Assembly (NCBI GenBank): GCA_963784895.1
Contig: CAWATM010000009.1
Location: 124,001-188,000, forward strand
Length of the DNA: 64,000 nt
Origin: Gaiellasilicea sp963784895
GTDB lineage: Bacteria; Actinomycetota; Thermoleophilia; Gaiellales; Gaiellaceae
Reading direction: 5' to 3'
How positions within the stretch are numbered: the stretch's first letter is position 1; each line of letters begins with the position of its first letter. The position numbers and the translations under genes were made by a program. The notes beneath the pieces are model-generated. The model worked only from the letters and a program-made list of their open reading frames with translations. It was not told the DNA's origin and ran no database searches. Below are positions 41,864-50,282 of this stretch, piece by piece.

Positions 41864-42696
41864 TCCTCCTGGAGGTAGTGGCCCGCGCCGGCAACGATCT
41901 CGGGCTCGCGCGCGCCTGGAATGTGCGCCGCGATCCGCTCGGCCACGCGCGGCGCGAAGATCGGGTCGGAGTCGGAGAAGAGGACGAGCGCCGGCCGGTC
42001 CCAGTGCGCGAGCTGGTCTCGCACCGCGAGATGAGCCGGTGTGTCGGGATGATCGGGCGAGATCGGCACCAGCTCGGGGAAGGCGAGGATGCCCTGCTTC
42101 GACTCGGGCACCGGCCAGGGGGCGCTGTACGCCTCGACCACGGCCTCCTCCATCGACTGCACCGCCGAGATCTGCACCAGCCGGCCCGGGATCAGCTCGG
42201 TGCCGAGACGCCGCACCCAGTCGCGGAAGCGGAGCCACTCCTCGGAGGGCGGCCGGCCGCCGCCGATGCCGGTGTTCATGATCACGAGCTTGCCGATCCG
42301 GTCGGGGCGCTCGACCGCGAGCCGCAGGCCGATCGGGCCGCCCCAGTCCTGGACGACGACGGTCGCGTCGCGGAGATCGAGCTCGTCGGCGAGCCGCGTG
42401 ATCGCGCGGACGTGAAAGTCGTAGGAGTAGTCCTCGAGCCGGAGCGGCTTGTCCGAGCGGCCGAACCCGAAATAGTCGGGGGCGATCGCCCGCGCAGCCG
42501 GGGTCAGCTCCGGGATGATCTTGCGGTAGAGGTACGACCAGGTCGGCTCACCGTGCAGGAGCAGGACGGTCGGCCCCTCGCCCTCGTCGAGATAGTGCAG
42601 GCGCAACCCGTCCTGGTCGACGTAGTGCGGCTCGAAGTCGTAGCCGGGCAGGCCTTCGAAGTGCTCGTCGGGTGTCCGGTAGGCGTCCGGCGCCAC
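41809..42696 (-). CDS. Haloalkane dehalogenase-like alpha/beta hydrolase
   Basis: The 295-residue protein matches the DhlA-type (subfamily I) dehalogenases: LLHGEPTWSYLYRKIIP (oxyanion region), DYFGFGRSDKP, and the nucleophile elbow VVQDWGGPIGL, with Asp as nucleophile and the following Trp as halide ligand. The C-terminal catalytic His is in AGAGHYLQEDQG. It would hydrolyse carbon-halogen bonds to alcohols. Starts at GTG with TAGACT 6 nt upstream. Substrate range cannot be inferred. Confidence 0.88.
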   Translation of the reverse strand: MAPDAYRTPDEHFEGLPGYDFEPHYVDQDGLRLHYLDEGEGPTVLLLHGEPTWSYLYRKIIPELTPAARAIAPDYFGFGRSDKPLRLEDYSYDFHVRAITRLADELDLRDATVVVQDWGGPIGLRLAVERPDRIGKLVIMNTGIGGGRPPSEEWLRFRDWVRRLGTELIPGRLVQISAVQSMEEAVVEAYSAPWPVPESKQGILAFPELVPISPDHPDTPAHLAVRDQLAHWDRPALVLFSDSDPIFAPRVAERIAAHIPGAREPEIVAGAGHYLQEDQGELIGRRISAFVASTS

Positions 42697-42748
42697 AGGC
42701 CGAGTCTACGAGGGTGTGGCGACCGGGCGTTCTGGGAAGATGAACCCG

Positions 42749-44107
42749 ATGGCCGAGCCGCCGCCGCGAGATCCGCGGGATCCCGCCGACGACGAGACGG
42801 TGGTCGTCCCACCCTCCGAGCAGCCCCCAGTCGACGAGACGATCGTCCGCGACGAGTGGGGGCCCGAGACCGTCGTCGCGCAGCCGGTGGCCGGGCAGGA
42901 GGTCGTGGTCGAGGAGACCGAGACCGAGCCGGGCCGGAAGCCGCCCACGATCTGGCCCTGGCTGCTGGCGCTCCTGCTACTCGTGCTGGCCGGGCTCGGG
43001 GCCTATCTCTTCTTCTCGCAACAGGACGACACGACCGTGCCCGCGGTCACCGGCCAGCCGCAGCAGCAGGCGGAGGGCGAGGTGCGCGAGGCCGGGCTCG
43101 AGCCCGAGACGACGAGCCAGGAGAGCACGCGGCCGCAGGGGATCGTGCTCGGGCAGAGCCCGAATGCTGGTGAGACGGTCGAGGAGGGATCGAGCGTGCG
43201 GCTCGTCGTCTCGACGGGGCCGCCGCGCAACACCGTGCCCAACGTCGTCGGCCAAACCGAAGCCGAGGCCGTCGACGCGCTGACGGCGGCGAGCTTCGAG
43301 TCCGACGTGACGGAGGCGTTCTCAGACAAGAAGGCTGGCATCGTCGTCGCGCAGGAGCCGAAGGCCGGAGCGAACCTGAAGGAAGGCGAGACGGTCGCTC
43401 TGACCGTCTCGAAGGGCGGCAGGCCCGTTGCCGTGCCGGACGTCGTCGGCACGACCTCGTCGGAGGCGACGGCCACGCTCCAGGCGGCGGGCCTGAAGGT
43501 CAACGTCGTCGGGGTCCCGTCCAGCCAGCCGAGCGGCACCGTCGTCGCGCAGAGCCCGGCCGCCGGCAAGGAGGCGCCGGCGGGGAGCACCGTGCGGCTC
43601 AACGTGGCGCAGGCGCCGGGCACGACGACCAGTCAGACCACGACGACCCAGCCGGCCGCGACGGCGCCGCCGCCCGCGACGACGACCGAAGCGCCCGAGC
43701 CCGGACCCGCGACGGTGCCGGACGCCGTCGGCGACGAGCTCGCGGATGCGGCGGGCGCCTTCGGCGCCGAGGGGCTGAAGGTCGCCGTCGACTACGTCCC
43801 CTCGTCGGAACCGCAGGGCCAGGTGATCGCGCAGGCACAGCCGGCCGGCACGGAGCTCGAGCGCGGCGACACCGTTCAGCTCAACGTCTCGATCGGACCC
43901 GATCCCGCCGCTGCCGAGCCGGTGCCGGACGTGACGGGTCGCCGCCTCGACGAGGCCCGGCAGGCGCTCGAGCAGGCCGGCTTCGAGGTCCTCGCGGTCA
44001 ACCGGCTCGGCGGGAACCGAGCGCGGAACAGCAGACTGGTTGCGTCGCAATCCCCCGCCGCCGGTGCCTCGATCCCACGCGGCGCGCTCGTGCTCCTCTA
44101 CGTCTAG
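42749..44107 (+). CDS. Membrane-anchored multi-PASTA-domain protein
   Basis: The 452-residue protein has an acidic, Pro-rich cytoplasmic head, one membrane helix (PTIWPWLLALLLLVLAGLGAYLFF) and five PASTA domains outside, each ending in a VV/SxGP-type strand (for example TVPNVVGQTEAEAVDALTAA, VAVPDVVGTTSSEATATLQAAG, PVPDVTGRRLDEARQALEQAG), with a Thr/Pro-rich linker between the third and fourth. It looks like a PknB-type receptor without its kinase domain. PASTA domains sense peptidoglycan or beta-lactams. A GGGAAG precedes the chosen ATG; an ATG at 42740 is also possible. Confidence 0.85.
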   Translation: MAEPPPRDPRDPADDETVVVPPSEQPPVDETIVRDEWGPETVVAQPVAGQEVVVEETETEPGRKPPTIWPWLLALLLLVLAGLGAYLFFSQQDDTTVPAVTGQPQQQAEGEVREAGLEPETTSQESTRPQGIVLGQSPNAGETVEEGSSVRLVVSTGPPRNTVPNVVGQTEAEAVDALTAASFESDVTEAFSDKKAGIVVAQEPKAGANLKEGETVALTVSKGGRPVAVPDVVGTTSSEATATLQAAGLKVNVVGVPSSQPSGTVVAQSPAAGKEAPAGSTVRLNVAQAPGTTTSQTTTTQPAATAPPPATTTEAPEPGPATVPDAVGDELADAAGAFGAEGLKVAVDYVPSSEPQGQVIAQAQPAGTELERGDTVQLNVSIGPDPAAAEPVPDVTGRRLDEARQALEQAGFEVLAVNRLGGNRARNSRLVASQSPAAGASIPRGALVLLYV

Positions 44108-44165
44108 GAGGGTCTGGCGCACGTCGCTCGGCACGGCCGCGCCGGCGCGAATAGAGTCTCGCTCC

Positions 44166-44690
44166 ATGATCCTCCGGCTGCTTGCGCTGGTCGCGCTCGT
44201 GCTCGGCCTCGCATCGTTCGGTGCCGGCTGCGGGTCGGACGACGACGAGGCGGGAGGCACGACGGCGCCGGCGGCGACGACTGGCGCGGGAGCGACCACG
44301 ACCGTGCCCGACCTCACGGCGGCACAGCTCGCCGGCGCGGCCGAGCAGCTCGCTGAGGCGGGCCTGCGGGCCGCGGTGCTGTACGTGCCCGCGAGCGAGC
44401 CGCGCGGCCGGGTGATCGGCCAGTCGCAGCCGCCGGGGACGGAGCTCCAGCGGGGCGATGCCGTCTCGATGAATGTCTCCGTCGGCCCGAACCCGGCCGA
44501 GAACGTGACGGTGCCGGACGCAACCGAGCAGACGGAGGCCGCCGGGCGCGCGCTGCTGGAGAAGGCCGGGTTCGAGGTGATGACGATCCCCGTCCCGGCC
44601 GTCACGGAGGACATCGTCGTCTCGCACGCCCCGCCCCCGGCCGACCGGGTGCCGCGCGGCTCGCTCGTGATCCTCTACGCCGGCGGCTAG
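44166..44690 (+). CDS. PASTA-domain lipoprotein
   Basis: The 174-residue protein has a lipoprotein signal peptide (LLALVALVLGLASFGAGC, acylated Cys at about 22), a Thr/Ala linker and two PASTA domains (TVPDLTAAQLAGAAEQLAEAG, TVPDATEQTEAAGRALLEKAG). The segment ASEPRGRVIGQSQPPGTEL is close to SSEPQGQVIAQAQPAGTEL in the preceding protein, so one probably arose from the other. TAGAGT lies 8 nt before the ATG. Confidence 0.82.
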   Translation: MILRLLALVALVLGLASFGAGCGSDDDEAGGTTAPAATTGAGATTTVPDLTAAQLAGAAEQLAEAGLRAAVLYVPASEPRGRVIGQSQPPGTELQRGDAVSMNVSVGPNPAENVTVPDATEQTEAAGRALLEKAGFEVMTIPVPAVTEDIVVSHAPPPADRVPRGSLVILYAGG

Positions 44691-44707
44691 ACGTGATGTG
44701 AGAGGCC

Positions 44708-44774
44708 GCGAAGCGGCCCCTTCAGGGTCTTCGCGCGATTCCGGATCCGCTCCTGCGGATCCGGAATCTTGCGC
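44708..44774. repeat. Structured intergenic repeat, copy A (covarying hairpin)
   Basis: The element begins GCGAAGCGG, passes through CCCTTCAGGG and ends with a 14-bp perfect hairpin (44737-44750 with 44755-44768, loop TCCT) and CTTGCGC. It fills the gap between the convergent PASTA lipoprotein and phoP genes. The reverse complement of 60977-61041 is the same element with the distal part of the stem changed on both sides. Confidence 0.8.
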
Positions 44775-45469
44775 TATTTAGGACTAGGGTCGAGCTTGTA
44801 GCCGACGCCGTAGCGCGTCTGGATGAAGGTGTGGCGCGGCGCGCGCGTGTCGACCTTCTCGCGGAGCTTGCGGACGAAGACGTCGACTGTGCGGTCGCGG
44901 TGGGAGGCACGGCGGCCCCAGACCCGCTGCAGCAGCTCGTCGCGGGTGAGCACGCGGCCGCGGTCGAGCGCGAGTGCGTACAGGAGCCGGAACTCCGTCG
45001 GCGTCAGCTCGGCGCTGGCGCCGTCGACGTACGCCTGGACGTTGCGTGGGTCGAGTCGGAGCTCCTCCACCTCGATCTCGTCCCCGCGGCGCGGTTCTTG
45101 CGCGCGCGTGCCGCGGCGGGCCGCCGCCGCGACACGCGCCGCAAGCTCTTTCATCGAGAACGGCTTCACGAGGTAGTCGTCGGCGCCGAGCTCGAGCGCG
45201 TTGATCCGGTCGTGCTCGGTTCCGCGCGCGCTGACGACGACGATCGGCGTGCCGATCCCCTCGCCGCGCGCCTGCTCGATCACACGCCAGCCGTCGATGC
45301 CCGGAAGCATCAGGTCGAGCACGCAGACGTCGGGCTGCTCGTACCGAAGCCGTGCGAGGCCCGTTTCGCCGTTCGCCACCCCGACCGCGTCGAAACCCGC
45401 GGCGGTCAGGTGCCGCGCCATCCCCTGGGCGATGACGTCGTCGTCCTCGATGATCAGCACCTTGGCCAC
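44774..45469 (-). CDS. phoP: PhoP/PhoB-type response regulator of the phosphate regulon
   Basis: The 231-residue protein has a receiver (VLIIEDDDVIAQGMARHLTAAGFD, phospho-Asp in VCVLDLMLPGIDG, Lys in YLVKPFSMKEL) and a winged-helix domain (ELTPTEFRLLYALALDRGRVLTRDELLQRVWG, RTVDVFVRKLREK). Phosphate control is inferred from the divergent PhoR-like kinase, the adjacent pst operon and the repeat boxes. The GTG at 45469 is the only good start. Three 11-bp repeats lie 31 bp upstream, indicating autoregulation. Confidence 0.88.
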   Translation of the reverse strand: MAKVLIIEDDDVIAQGMARHLTAAGFDAVGVANGETGLARLRYEQPDVCVLDLMLPGIDGWRVIEQARGEGIGTPIVVVSARGTEHDRINALELGADDYLVKPFSMKELAARVAAAARRGTRAQEPRRGDEIEVEELRLDPRNVQAYVDGASAELTPTEFRLLYALALDRGRVLTRDELLQRVWGRRASHRDRTVDVFVRKLREKVDTRAPRHTFIQTRYGVGYKLDPSPK

Positions 45470-45499
45470 ACGTGCATCATGCAGCCGAGAGGGGCTGTC

Positions 45500-45532
45500 G
45501 AGGGGTGAAGGAGTGGTAACGGAGTGGTGAAT
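45500..45532 (-). promoter_or_regulatory. PHO box 1 (phoP promoter), three 11-bp repeats
   Basis: On the minus strand the site reads ATTCACCACTC, CGTTACCACTC, CTTCACCCCTC in exact 11-bp register. This is the arrangement of actinobacterial PHO boxes (GTTCACC core). It points toward phoP and covers the ribosome-binding site and GTG start of the divergent phoR, so PhoP bound here could affect both. Confidence 0.75.
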
Positions 45533-46450
45533 CCGGACGCGGTCCGCGGGCAGGTGCTCCTGGAGGAGAGCCGCGAAGCCGTCGTCGTCCTGGACGGAAA
45601 CGGCATCGTCGTCACCGCCAGCCGCCGCGCGCGGCAGTCGCTCGGCGTCCGCGAGGGCGAGCACCTGAACCTCGACCTGCTCGAGAGCGAGCGGACGCTC
45701 ATCGTGCCCTACGATGTCGACGGTCGGCCGGAGCGGCTCGTGTACCTCTCCGAGGCCGGCGACCTCGCCGCCTACGAGGAGCTGCGCTCCGGTTTCACGG
45801 CCTCGGTCTCGCACGAGCTGCGGACGCCGCTCGCCCGGCTGCTCTCGCTGCTCGAGCTCGCCGGTCTGCCGGGCGAGAACGTCGACGAGCTCGTTCAGCA
45901 GGCGCGCCGCGAGATCGATGCGATCAGGGAGCTGATCGACGAGGTGCTCTTCCTGGCCGAGCTCGAGTCCGGGACCCGGGTCGTCTCGCTCGGCGCCGAG
46001 CCGGTGCTGCCGGTACTGCACGAGGTCGCCGCGGAGCTGAACGAGCAAGCCGCCCGCGCCGGCGTCGCGCTGCACGTCGAAGGCGAGGACGATGCGACCG
46101 CGGAGGTGCGTCCGCGGATGCTCGGCGTCGTCGCGAAGAACCTCGCCGAGAACGCGATCCGGTACGCCGGGCCGGGCACGAACGCGACGCTGGCCGTCAG
46201 GCGGGAGGACGGCGCCACGGTGCTGAGCGTGGTCGACGACGGGGCGGGCGTCGACCAGGCCGATCTGCCGCGCCTCTTCGAGCGCTTCTACCGCGCCGAT
46301 CGCTCGCGGCACACGCGCGGAACCGGGCTCGGCCTCGCGATCGTCAAGCACGTCGTCGCCTCGGCGGGCGGCGCGGTCGAGGCCCGAGGCGGGCGCGGTC
46401 GCGGGCTCGAGATCCGCTGCGTCTTTCCGACGCCCTCGCCGCCCTCCTAG
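45524..46450 (+). CDS. phoR: PhoR-like sensor histidine kinase without membrane segments
   Basis: The 308-residue protein has a small PAS-like domain (about 8-75: LLEESREAVVVLDGNGIVVTASRRARQSLG), HisKA with phospho-His in FTASVSHELRTPLARLLSLLE, and HATPase (NLAENAIRYAGPG, VVDDGAGVD, GTGLGLAIVKHVVASAGG). It has no transmembrane helices, unlike most PhoR proteins, so it must sense phosphate status through PhoU/Pst or another cytoplasmic partner. It diverges from phoP. AAGGAG precedes the GTG. Confidence 0.85.
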   Translation: MVNPDAVRGQVLLEESREAVVVLDGNGIVVTASRRARQSLGVREGEHLNLDLLESERTLIVPYDVDGRPERLVYLSEAGDLAAYEELRSGFTASVSHELRTPLARLLSLLELAGLPGENVDELVQQARREIDAIRELIDEVLFLAELESGTRVVSLGAEPVLPVLHEVAAELNEQAARAGVALHVEGEDDATAEVRPRMLGVVAKNLAENAIRYAGPGTNATLAVRREDGATVLSVVDDGAGVDQADLPRLFERFYRADRSRHTRGTGLGLAIVKHVVASAGGAVEARGGRGRGLEIRCVFPTPSPPS

Positions 46451-46456
46451 GAGCTC

Positions 46457-46489
46457 GTTCACCACCCTTTCACCGGATCTTCACCAGCC
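46457..46489 (+). promoter_or_regulatory. PHO box 2 (pstS1 promoter), three 11-bp repeats
   Basis: GTTCACCACCC, TTTCACCGGAT, CTTCACCAGCC follow one another in 11-bp register, ending 40 bp upstream of the pstS start and oriented with it. This is the best match in the window to the known actinobacterial PHO-box consensus. Confidence 0.8.
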
Positions 46490-46529
46490 GGCATCCCCGG
46501 TCGCGCCGGACGCTTGGAAGACTCGGCGC

Positions 46530-47519
46530 ATGACAACACAGACGAAGAGACTGACCAGAATTGCGGCCCTGCTCGGGCTGCTCGTCCTGCTCGCCGGCTG
46601 CGGCGGCGAGGGCCGGGGCGGGGACGACGAGGCGTCCGGCGCCACCACCGAGGCGTCCGGCGAAGCCAGTGACCTCTCCGGCCGGATCCAGGCCGACGGC
46701 TCGAGCACGGTCGGGCCGTTCACCACCGCCGGCGCCGAGCGCTTCCAGCAGGAGAACCCGGACGTCCAGATCACGGTCGGCGTCTCCGGCACGGGCGGCG
46801 GCTTCGAGCGCTTCTGCCGCGGCGAGACCGACCTCTCGAACGCGTCGCGGGCGATCAAGGACGAAGAGGCGGCGATCTGCAAGGACGCGGGGGTCGAGTA
46901 CGTCGAGTTCCAGGTCGCGAACGACGCGCTGACGGTCGTCGTCAACCAGGAGAACGACTGGGCGACCTGCCTCACGGTCGAGCAGCTCGGGAAGATCTGG
47001 GGACCGAGCTCGAAGGTGAAGAACTGGAACGAGGTCGACCCGTCCTTCCCGGACGAGCAGCTGTCGCTCTTCGGCCCCGGCACCGACTCGGGGACGTTCG
47101 ACTACTTCACGGACGAGATCAACGGCGAGGAGGGAGCGAGCCGCTCCGACTACTCCGCGAGCGAGGACGACAACAACACGGTCACGGGCGTTTCCGGCGA
47201 GAAGGGTGGCCTCGGCTACTTCGGCTTCTCCTACTTCGAGGAAAACCAGGACACGCTGAAGGCGGTCGAGATCGACGGCGGCGACGGCTGCGTGGCCCCG
47301 AGCGTCGAAAACGCGCAGAACGGCACCTACGCGCCGCTTGCGAGGCCGCTCTTCATCTATGCCAAGCAGGAGTCCTTCGAGCGCCCGGAGGTCGAGGCCT
47401 TCGTCCGGTACCTGATCGACAACGAGACCGAGATCGCGGAGGCGTCGCAGTTCGTCCCGCTGACCGACGAGCAGATCGAGAAGGCGAACGCCGATCTCGA
47501 GGCAGCGGTGGGCTCGTAG
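46530..47519 (+). CDS. pstS: Phosphate ABC transporter substrate-binding lipoprotein
   Basis: The 329-residue protein has a lipoprotein signal (LLGLLVLLAGC, Cys at about 24) and the PstS fold: IQADGSSTVGPFTTAGAERF, TVGVSGTGGGFERFCRGETDLSNASR, FGPGTDSGTFDYFTDEING and LARPLFIYAK. These loops bind phosphate through Ser/Thr and main-chain amides. It is the first gene of pstSCAB-phoU and has a PHO box upstream. GGAAG lies 9 nt before the ATG. Confidence 0.95.
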   Translation: MTTQTKRLTRIAALLGLLVLLAGCGGEGRGGDDEASGATTEASGEASDLSGRIQADGSSTVGPFTTAGAERFQQENPDVQITVGVSGTGGGFERFCRGETDLSNASRAIKDEEAAICKDAGVEYVEFQVANDALTVVVNQENDWATCLTVEQLGKIWGPSSKVKNWNEVDPSFPDEQLSLFGPGTDSGTFDYFTDEINGEEGASRSDYSASEDDNNTVTGVSGEKGGLGYFGFSYFEENQDTLKAVEIDGGDGCVAPSVENAQNGTYAPLARPLFIYAKQESFERPEVEAFVRYLIDNETEIAEASQFVPLTDEQIEKANADLEAAVGS

Positions 47520-48449
47520 TTGGCCTCGACTGACGTGACGGCGGGCGTGGAGCATCGCCTCCGCGCCAAGCGCCGCCGGATCGGGGAGGACGTCGTCAAA
47601 GGCGTCCTCTTCATCTGCGCGCTGATCTCGGTGGCCACGACCGTGGGGATCGTCGTCGCGCTCTTCGCGCCGGCGTTCGAGTTCTTCCGGGAAGTCCCGA
47701 TCCGCGACTTCCTCACCGGAACAACGTGGGCGCCGCTGTTCGAGCCGGCGAGCTTCGGCGTCCTCCCGCTCGTAGCCGGGACGCTGCTCGTCACGGCGAT
47801 CGCGAGCCTGGTCGCGATGCCGCTCGGCCTCGGCGCCGCCATCTACCTCAGCGAGTACGCGTCGCCGCGCGTGCGCGGGATGCTGAAGCCGACGCTGGAG
47901 ATCCTGGCCGGGATCCCGACGATCGTCTTCGGCTACTTCGCGCTCACGTTCATGACGCCACTGCTGCGGGACATCGGGATCCAGGTCGACATCTTCAACA
48001 CGCTCTCCGCGGGGCTCGTGATGGGTGTGATGCTGATGCCGACCGTCGCCTCGCTCTCCGAGGACGCGATGGGCGCGGTGCCGCGCGATCTGCGCGACGG
48101 CGCCTACGCGCTCGGCTCGACCAAGGTGCAGGTCGCGACCCGGATTGTCGTTCCGGCCGCCTTCTCGGGGATCGTCGCCTCGTTCGTGCTCGCGATCTCG
48201 CGGGCCGTGGGAGAGACGATGATCGTGCTCGTCGCGATGGGGCAACAGCCGAACCTCAGCTTCGACCCGCGCGAGGCGGCGGAGGCCATGACCGCATTCA
48301 TCGCGGCGACCGGCGCCGGCGACGTGCCGACGGGCTCGATCGAGTACAAGACGATCTTCGCTGTCGGCGCGACCCTGTTCGTGCTGACACTCGTGATGAA
48401 CGTGTTCGCGATCCGCCTCGTGCGCAAGTACCGGGAAGTCTACGAATGA
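47520..48449 (+). CDS. pstC: Phosphate ABC transporter permease
   Basis: The 309-residue protein has six membrane helices and the binding-protein-dependent permease signature near GTLLVTAIASLVAMPLGLGAAIYLSEYA, LEILAGIPTIVFGYFALTFM and AVPRDLRDGAYALGSTKVQVATRIVVPAAFSGI. It starts at a TTG directly after the pstS stop. It pairs with PstA to form the phosphate channel. Confidence 0.94.
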   Translation: MASTDVTAGVEHRLRAKRRRIGEDVVKGVLFICALISVATTVGIVVALFAPAFEFFREVPIRDFLTGTTWAPLFEPASFGVLPLVAGTLLVTAIASLVAMPLGLGAAIYLSEYASPRVRGMLKPTLEILAGIPTIVFGYFALTFMTPLLRDIGIQVDIFNTLSAGLVMGVMLMPTVASLSEDAMGAVPRDLRDGAYALGSTKVQVATRIVVPAAFSGIVASFVLAISRAVGETMIVLVAMGQQPNLSFDPREAAEAMTAFIAATGAGDVPTGSIEYKTIFAVGATLFVLTLVMNVFAIRLVRKYREVYE

Positions 48450-48472
48450 GTCGCGAGCTGTCGCTCGCTCCC

Positions 48473-48544
48473 GTGGGGGAAACCATGTTTCCCCCACGAG
48501 CCCCCTTCTTCTGCTCTGTGGGGGAAGTTCCAAGTTCCCCCACA
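48473..48544. repeat. Pair of hairpins with the same stem between pstC and pstA
   Basis: GTGGGGGAAAC / GTTTCCCCCAC (11-bp perfect stem, loop CAT, 48473-48497) is followed 19 bp later by TGTGGGGGAA / TTCCCCCACA (10-bp stem, 8-base loop, 48517-48544). The shared core is GTGGGGGAA / TTCCCCCAC. They occupy the 127-bp gap in an otherwise tightly packed operon. This could attenuate transcription or stabilise the upstream mRNA, or be a REP-like repeat insertion. Confidence 0.75.
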
Positions 48545-48576
48545 CCCCCTGAAGCTCATCGACCGAGGATCGGCCG

Positions 48577-49416
48577 ATGAGTCGCGCGCTGAAGGGAGGG
48601 CTCTTCAAGGGCCTGCTCCTCTTCTCCCTCTTCGTCGGCTTCCTGATGCTGGTCGTGCTGTTGGTCGACGTCTTCCGCGATGGACTCCCCTATCTCGACT
48701 GGGCGCTGCTGACCAATCCACCGTCGTCGGACCCGGAGATTGCCGGTGCGCGGCCCGCGATCCTCGCAACCCTCTACATCGGCATCCTGCTGCTCCTCTT
48801 CGTCGTCCCGATCGGGGTCGGGACGGCGGTCTACCTGGAGGAGTACGCGGACAAGAGCCGCTGGTACAACCGCCTACTCGAAATCAACATTCAGAATCTC
48901 GCAGCGGTGCCGTCGATCGTCTACGGAATCCTCGGGCTCGCCTTTCTCGTCCGCGGGCTCGGCCTCGGCCGTGTCCTGCTCGCCGGCGCGATGATCCTGA
49001 CCCTGCTCGTGCTGCCGACCGTGATCATCGCGGCGCGCGAGGCGATCCGCTCCGTCCCCGACTCGATTCGCCAGGGCGCGTACGCCCTCGGCGCGACGCA
49101 GTGGCAGGTCGTCTCGCGTCAGGTGCTGCCGGCCGCGATCCCGGGCATCGCCACGGGCTCGATCCTCGCCCTCTCGCGGGCGATCGGCGAGACGGCGCCG
49201 CTGATCATGATCGGCGCGGTCACCTACATCTCCTTCGACCCGACGATCCTCGGCCCGTTCACGGCGCTGCCGATCCAGATCTACAGCTTCCTGCGGCTGC
49301 CGCAGGAGGAGTTCAAGCTGCTCGCGGCCGCTTCGATCATCGTGCTGCTCGTGATCCTGCTGGCGCTGAACGGCTTCGCGATCTTCATCCGCAACCGGTA
49401 TCGGAGAACCTGGTGA
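48577..49416 (+). CDS. pstA: Phosphate ABC transporter permease
   Basis: The 279-residue protein has six helices and the PstA motifs ATLYIGILLLLFVVPIGVGTAVYLEEYA, QNLAAVPSIVYGILGLAFLVRG and SVPDSIRQGAYALGATQWQVVSRQVLPAAIPGI. It ends with GTGA shared with the pstB start. The 127-bp gap before it, unusual for pst, carries paired hairpins. Confidence 0.94.
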   Translation: MSRALKGGLFKGLLLFSLFVGFLMLVVLLVDVFRDGLPYLDWALLTNPPSSDPEIAGARPAILATLYIGILLLLFVVPIGVGTAVYLEEYADKSRWYNRLLEINIQNLAAVPSIVYGILGLAFLVRGLGLGRVLLAGAMILTLLVLPTVIIAAREAIRSVPDSIRQGAYALGATQWQVVSRQVLPAAIPGIATGSILALSRAIGETAPLIMIGAVTYISFDPTILGPFTALPIQIYSFLRLPQEEFKLLAAASIIVLLVILLALNGFAIFIRNRYRRTW

Positions 49417-50282
49417 CAACCATGAGGGAGCAAGCGAATAGCATCGAGCCGATGAGCCTCGCCGACATCGCGACCCAGCACGGCGACGAGAGCGTCACGA
49501 GCCGCGAGGCGGTCTTCGAGGTGCGGGACCTGTACGTCTCCTACAGCGGCAACGTCGCGATCCGCGGTGTCAACCTCGACGTGCATCAGCATGCGGTGAC
49601 GGCGTTCATCGGGCCCTCGGGCTGCGGCAAGAGCACGCTGATTCGCTGCTTCGACCGCATGAACGACCTCGTCCCGACGGCGAAGGTGGGCGGCGACGTC
49701 CTCTACCACGGCAAGGACCTCTACGCGGCCGACGTCGACCCGGTCGAGGTGCGCCGGCGGATCGGAATGGTCTTCCAGAAGCCGAACCCGTTCCCGAAGT
49801 CGATCTACGACAACGTCGCCTTCGGGCCGCGCGTGCTCGGGCTCAAGGGCAACCTGAGTGAGCGGGTCGAGCGGGCACTGCAGCAGGCGGCGCTCTGGGA
49901 CGAGGTCAAGGACCGGCTGAAGGAGTCGGCGCTCGGCCTCTCCGGCGGCCAGCAGCAGCGGCTCTGCATCGCCCGCTGCCTCGCGGTCGAGCCGGACGTG
50001 ATCCTGATGGACGAGCCCGCGTCGGCGCTCGATCCGATCTCGACGACGCGGATCGAGGACCTGATGCACGAGCTCAAGCGCGAGTACACGATCGTGATCG
50101 TCACGCACAACATGCAGCAGGCCGCGCGCGTCGCAGACATGACTGCGTTCTTCTCGGTCGAGGTCGACGAGGAGACGGGCAAGCGGAACGGGATCCTCGT
50201 CGAGTACGACCACACGTCGAAGATCTTCACGACCCCGGCCGACAAGCGGACGGAGGACTACGTGACGGGGCGGTTCGGTTGA
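49413..50282 (+). CDS. pstB: Phosphate ABC transporter ATP-binding protein
   Basis: The 289-residue ATPase has Walker A (FIGPSGCGKSTLIRCFDRMND), Q-loop (RRIGMVFQKPNPFPKSIYDNV), ABC signature (LSGGQQQRLCIARCLA), Walker B (VILMDEPASALDPIS) and the switch His (IVTHNMQQAARV). It powers phosphate import. I chose the GTG at 49413, which overlaps pstA by 4 bp and follows GGAGA; an ATG at 49422 is possible. It has a roughly 30-residue N-terminal extension compared with E. coli PstB. Confidence 0.95.
   Translation: MTTMREQANSIEPMSLADIATQHGDESVTSREAVFEVRDLYVSYSGNVAIRGVNLDVHQHAVTAFIGPSGCGKSTLIRCFDRMNDLVPTAKVGGDVLYHGKDLYAADVDPVEVRRRIGMVFQKPNPFPKSIYDNVAFGPRVLGLKGNLSERVERALQQAALWDEVKDRLKESALGLSGGQQQRLCIARCLAVEPDVILMDEPASALDPISTTRIEDLMHELKREYTIVIVTHNMQQAARVADMTAFFSVEVDEETGKRNGILVEYDHTSKIFTTPADKRTEDYVTGRFG

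Noticed and set aside
44774..45469. Copper- or vancomycin-type response regulator instead of PhoP
   Set aside because: The adjacent kinase, pst operon and PHO boxes favour phosphate control.
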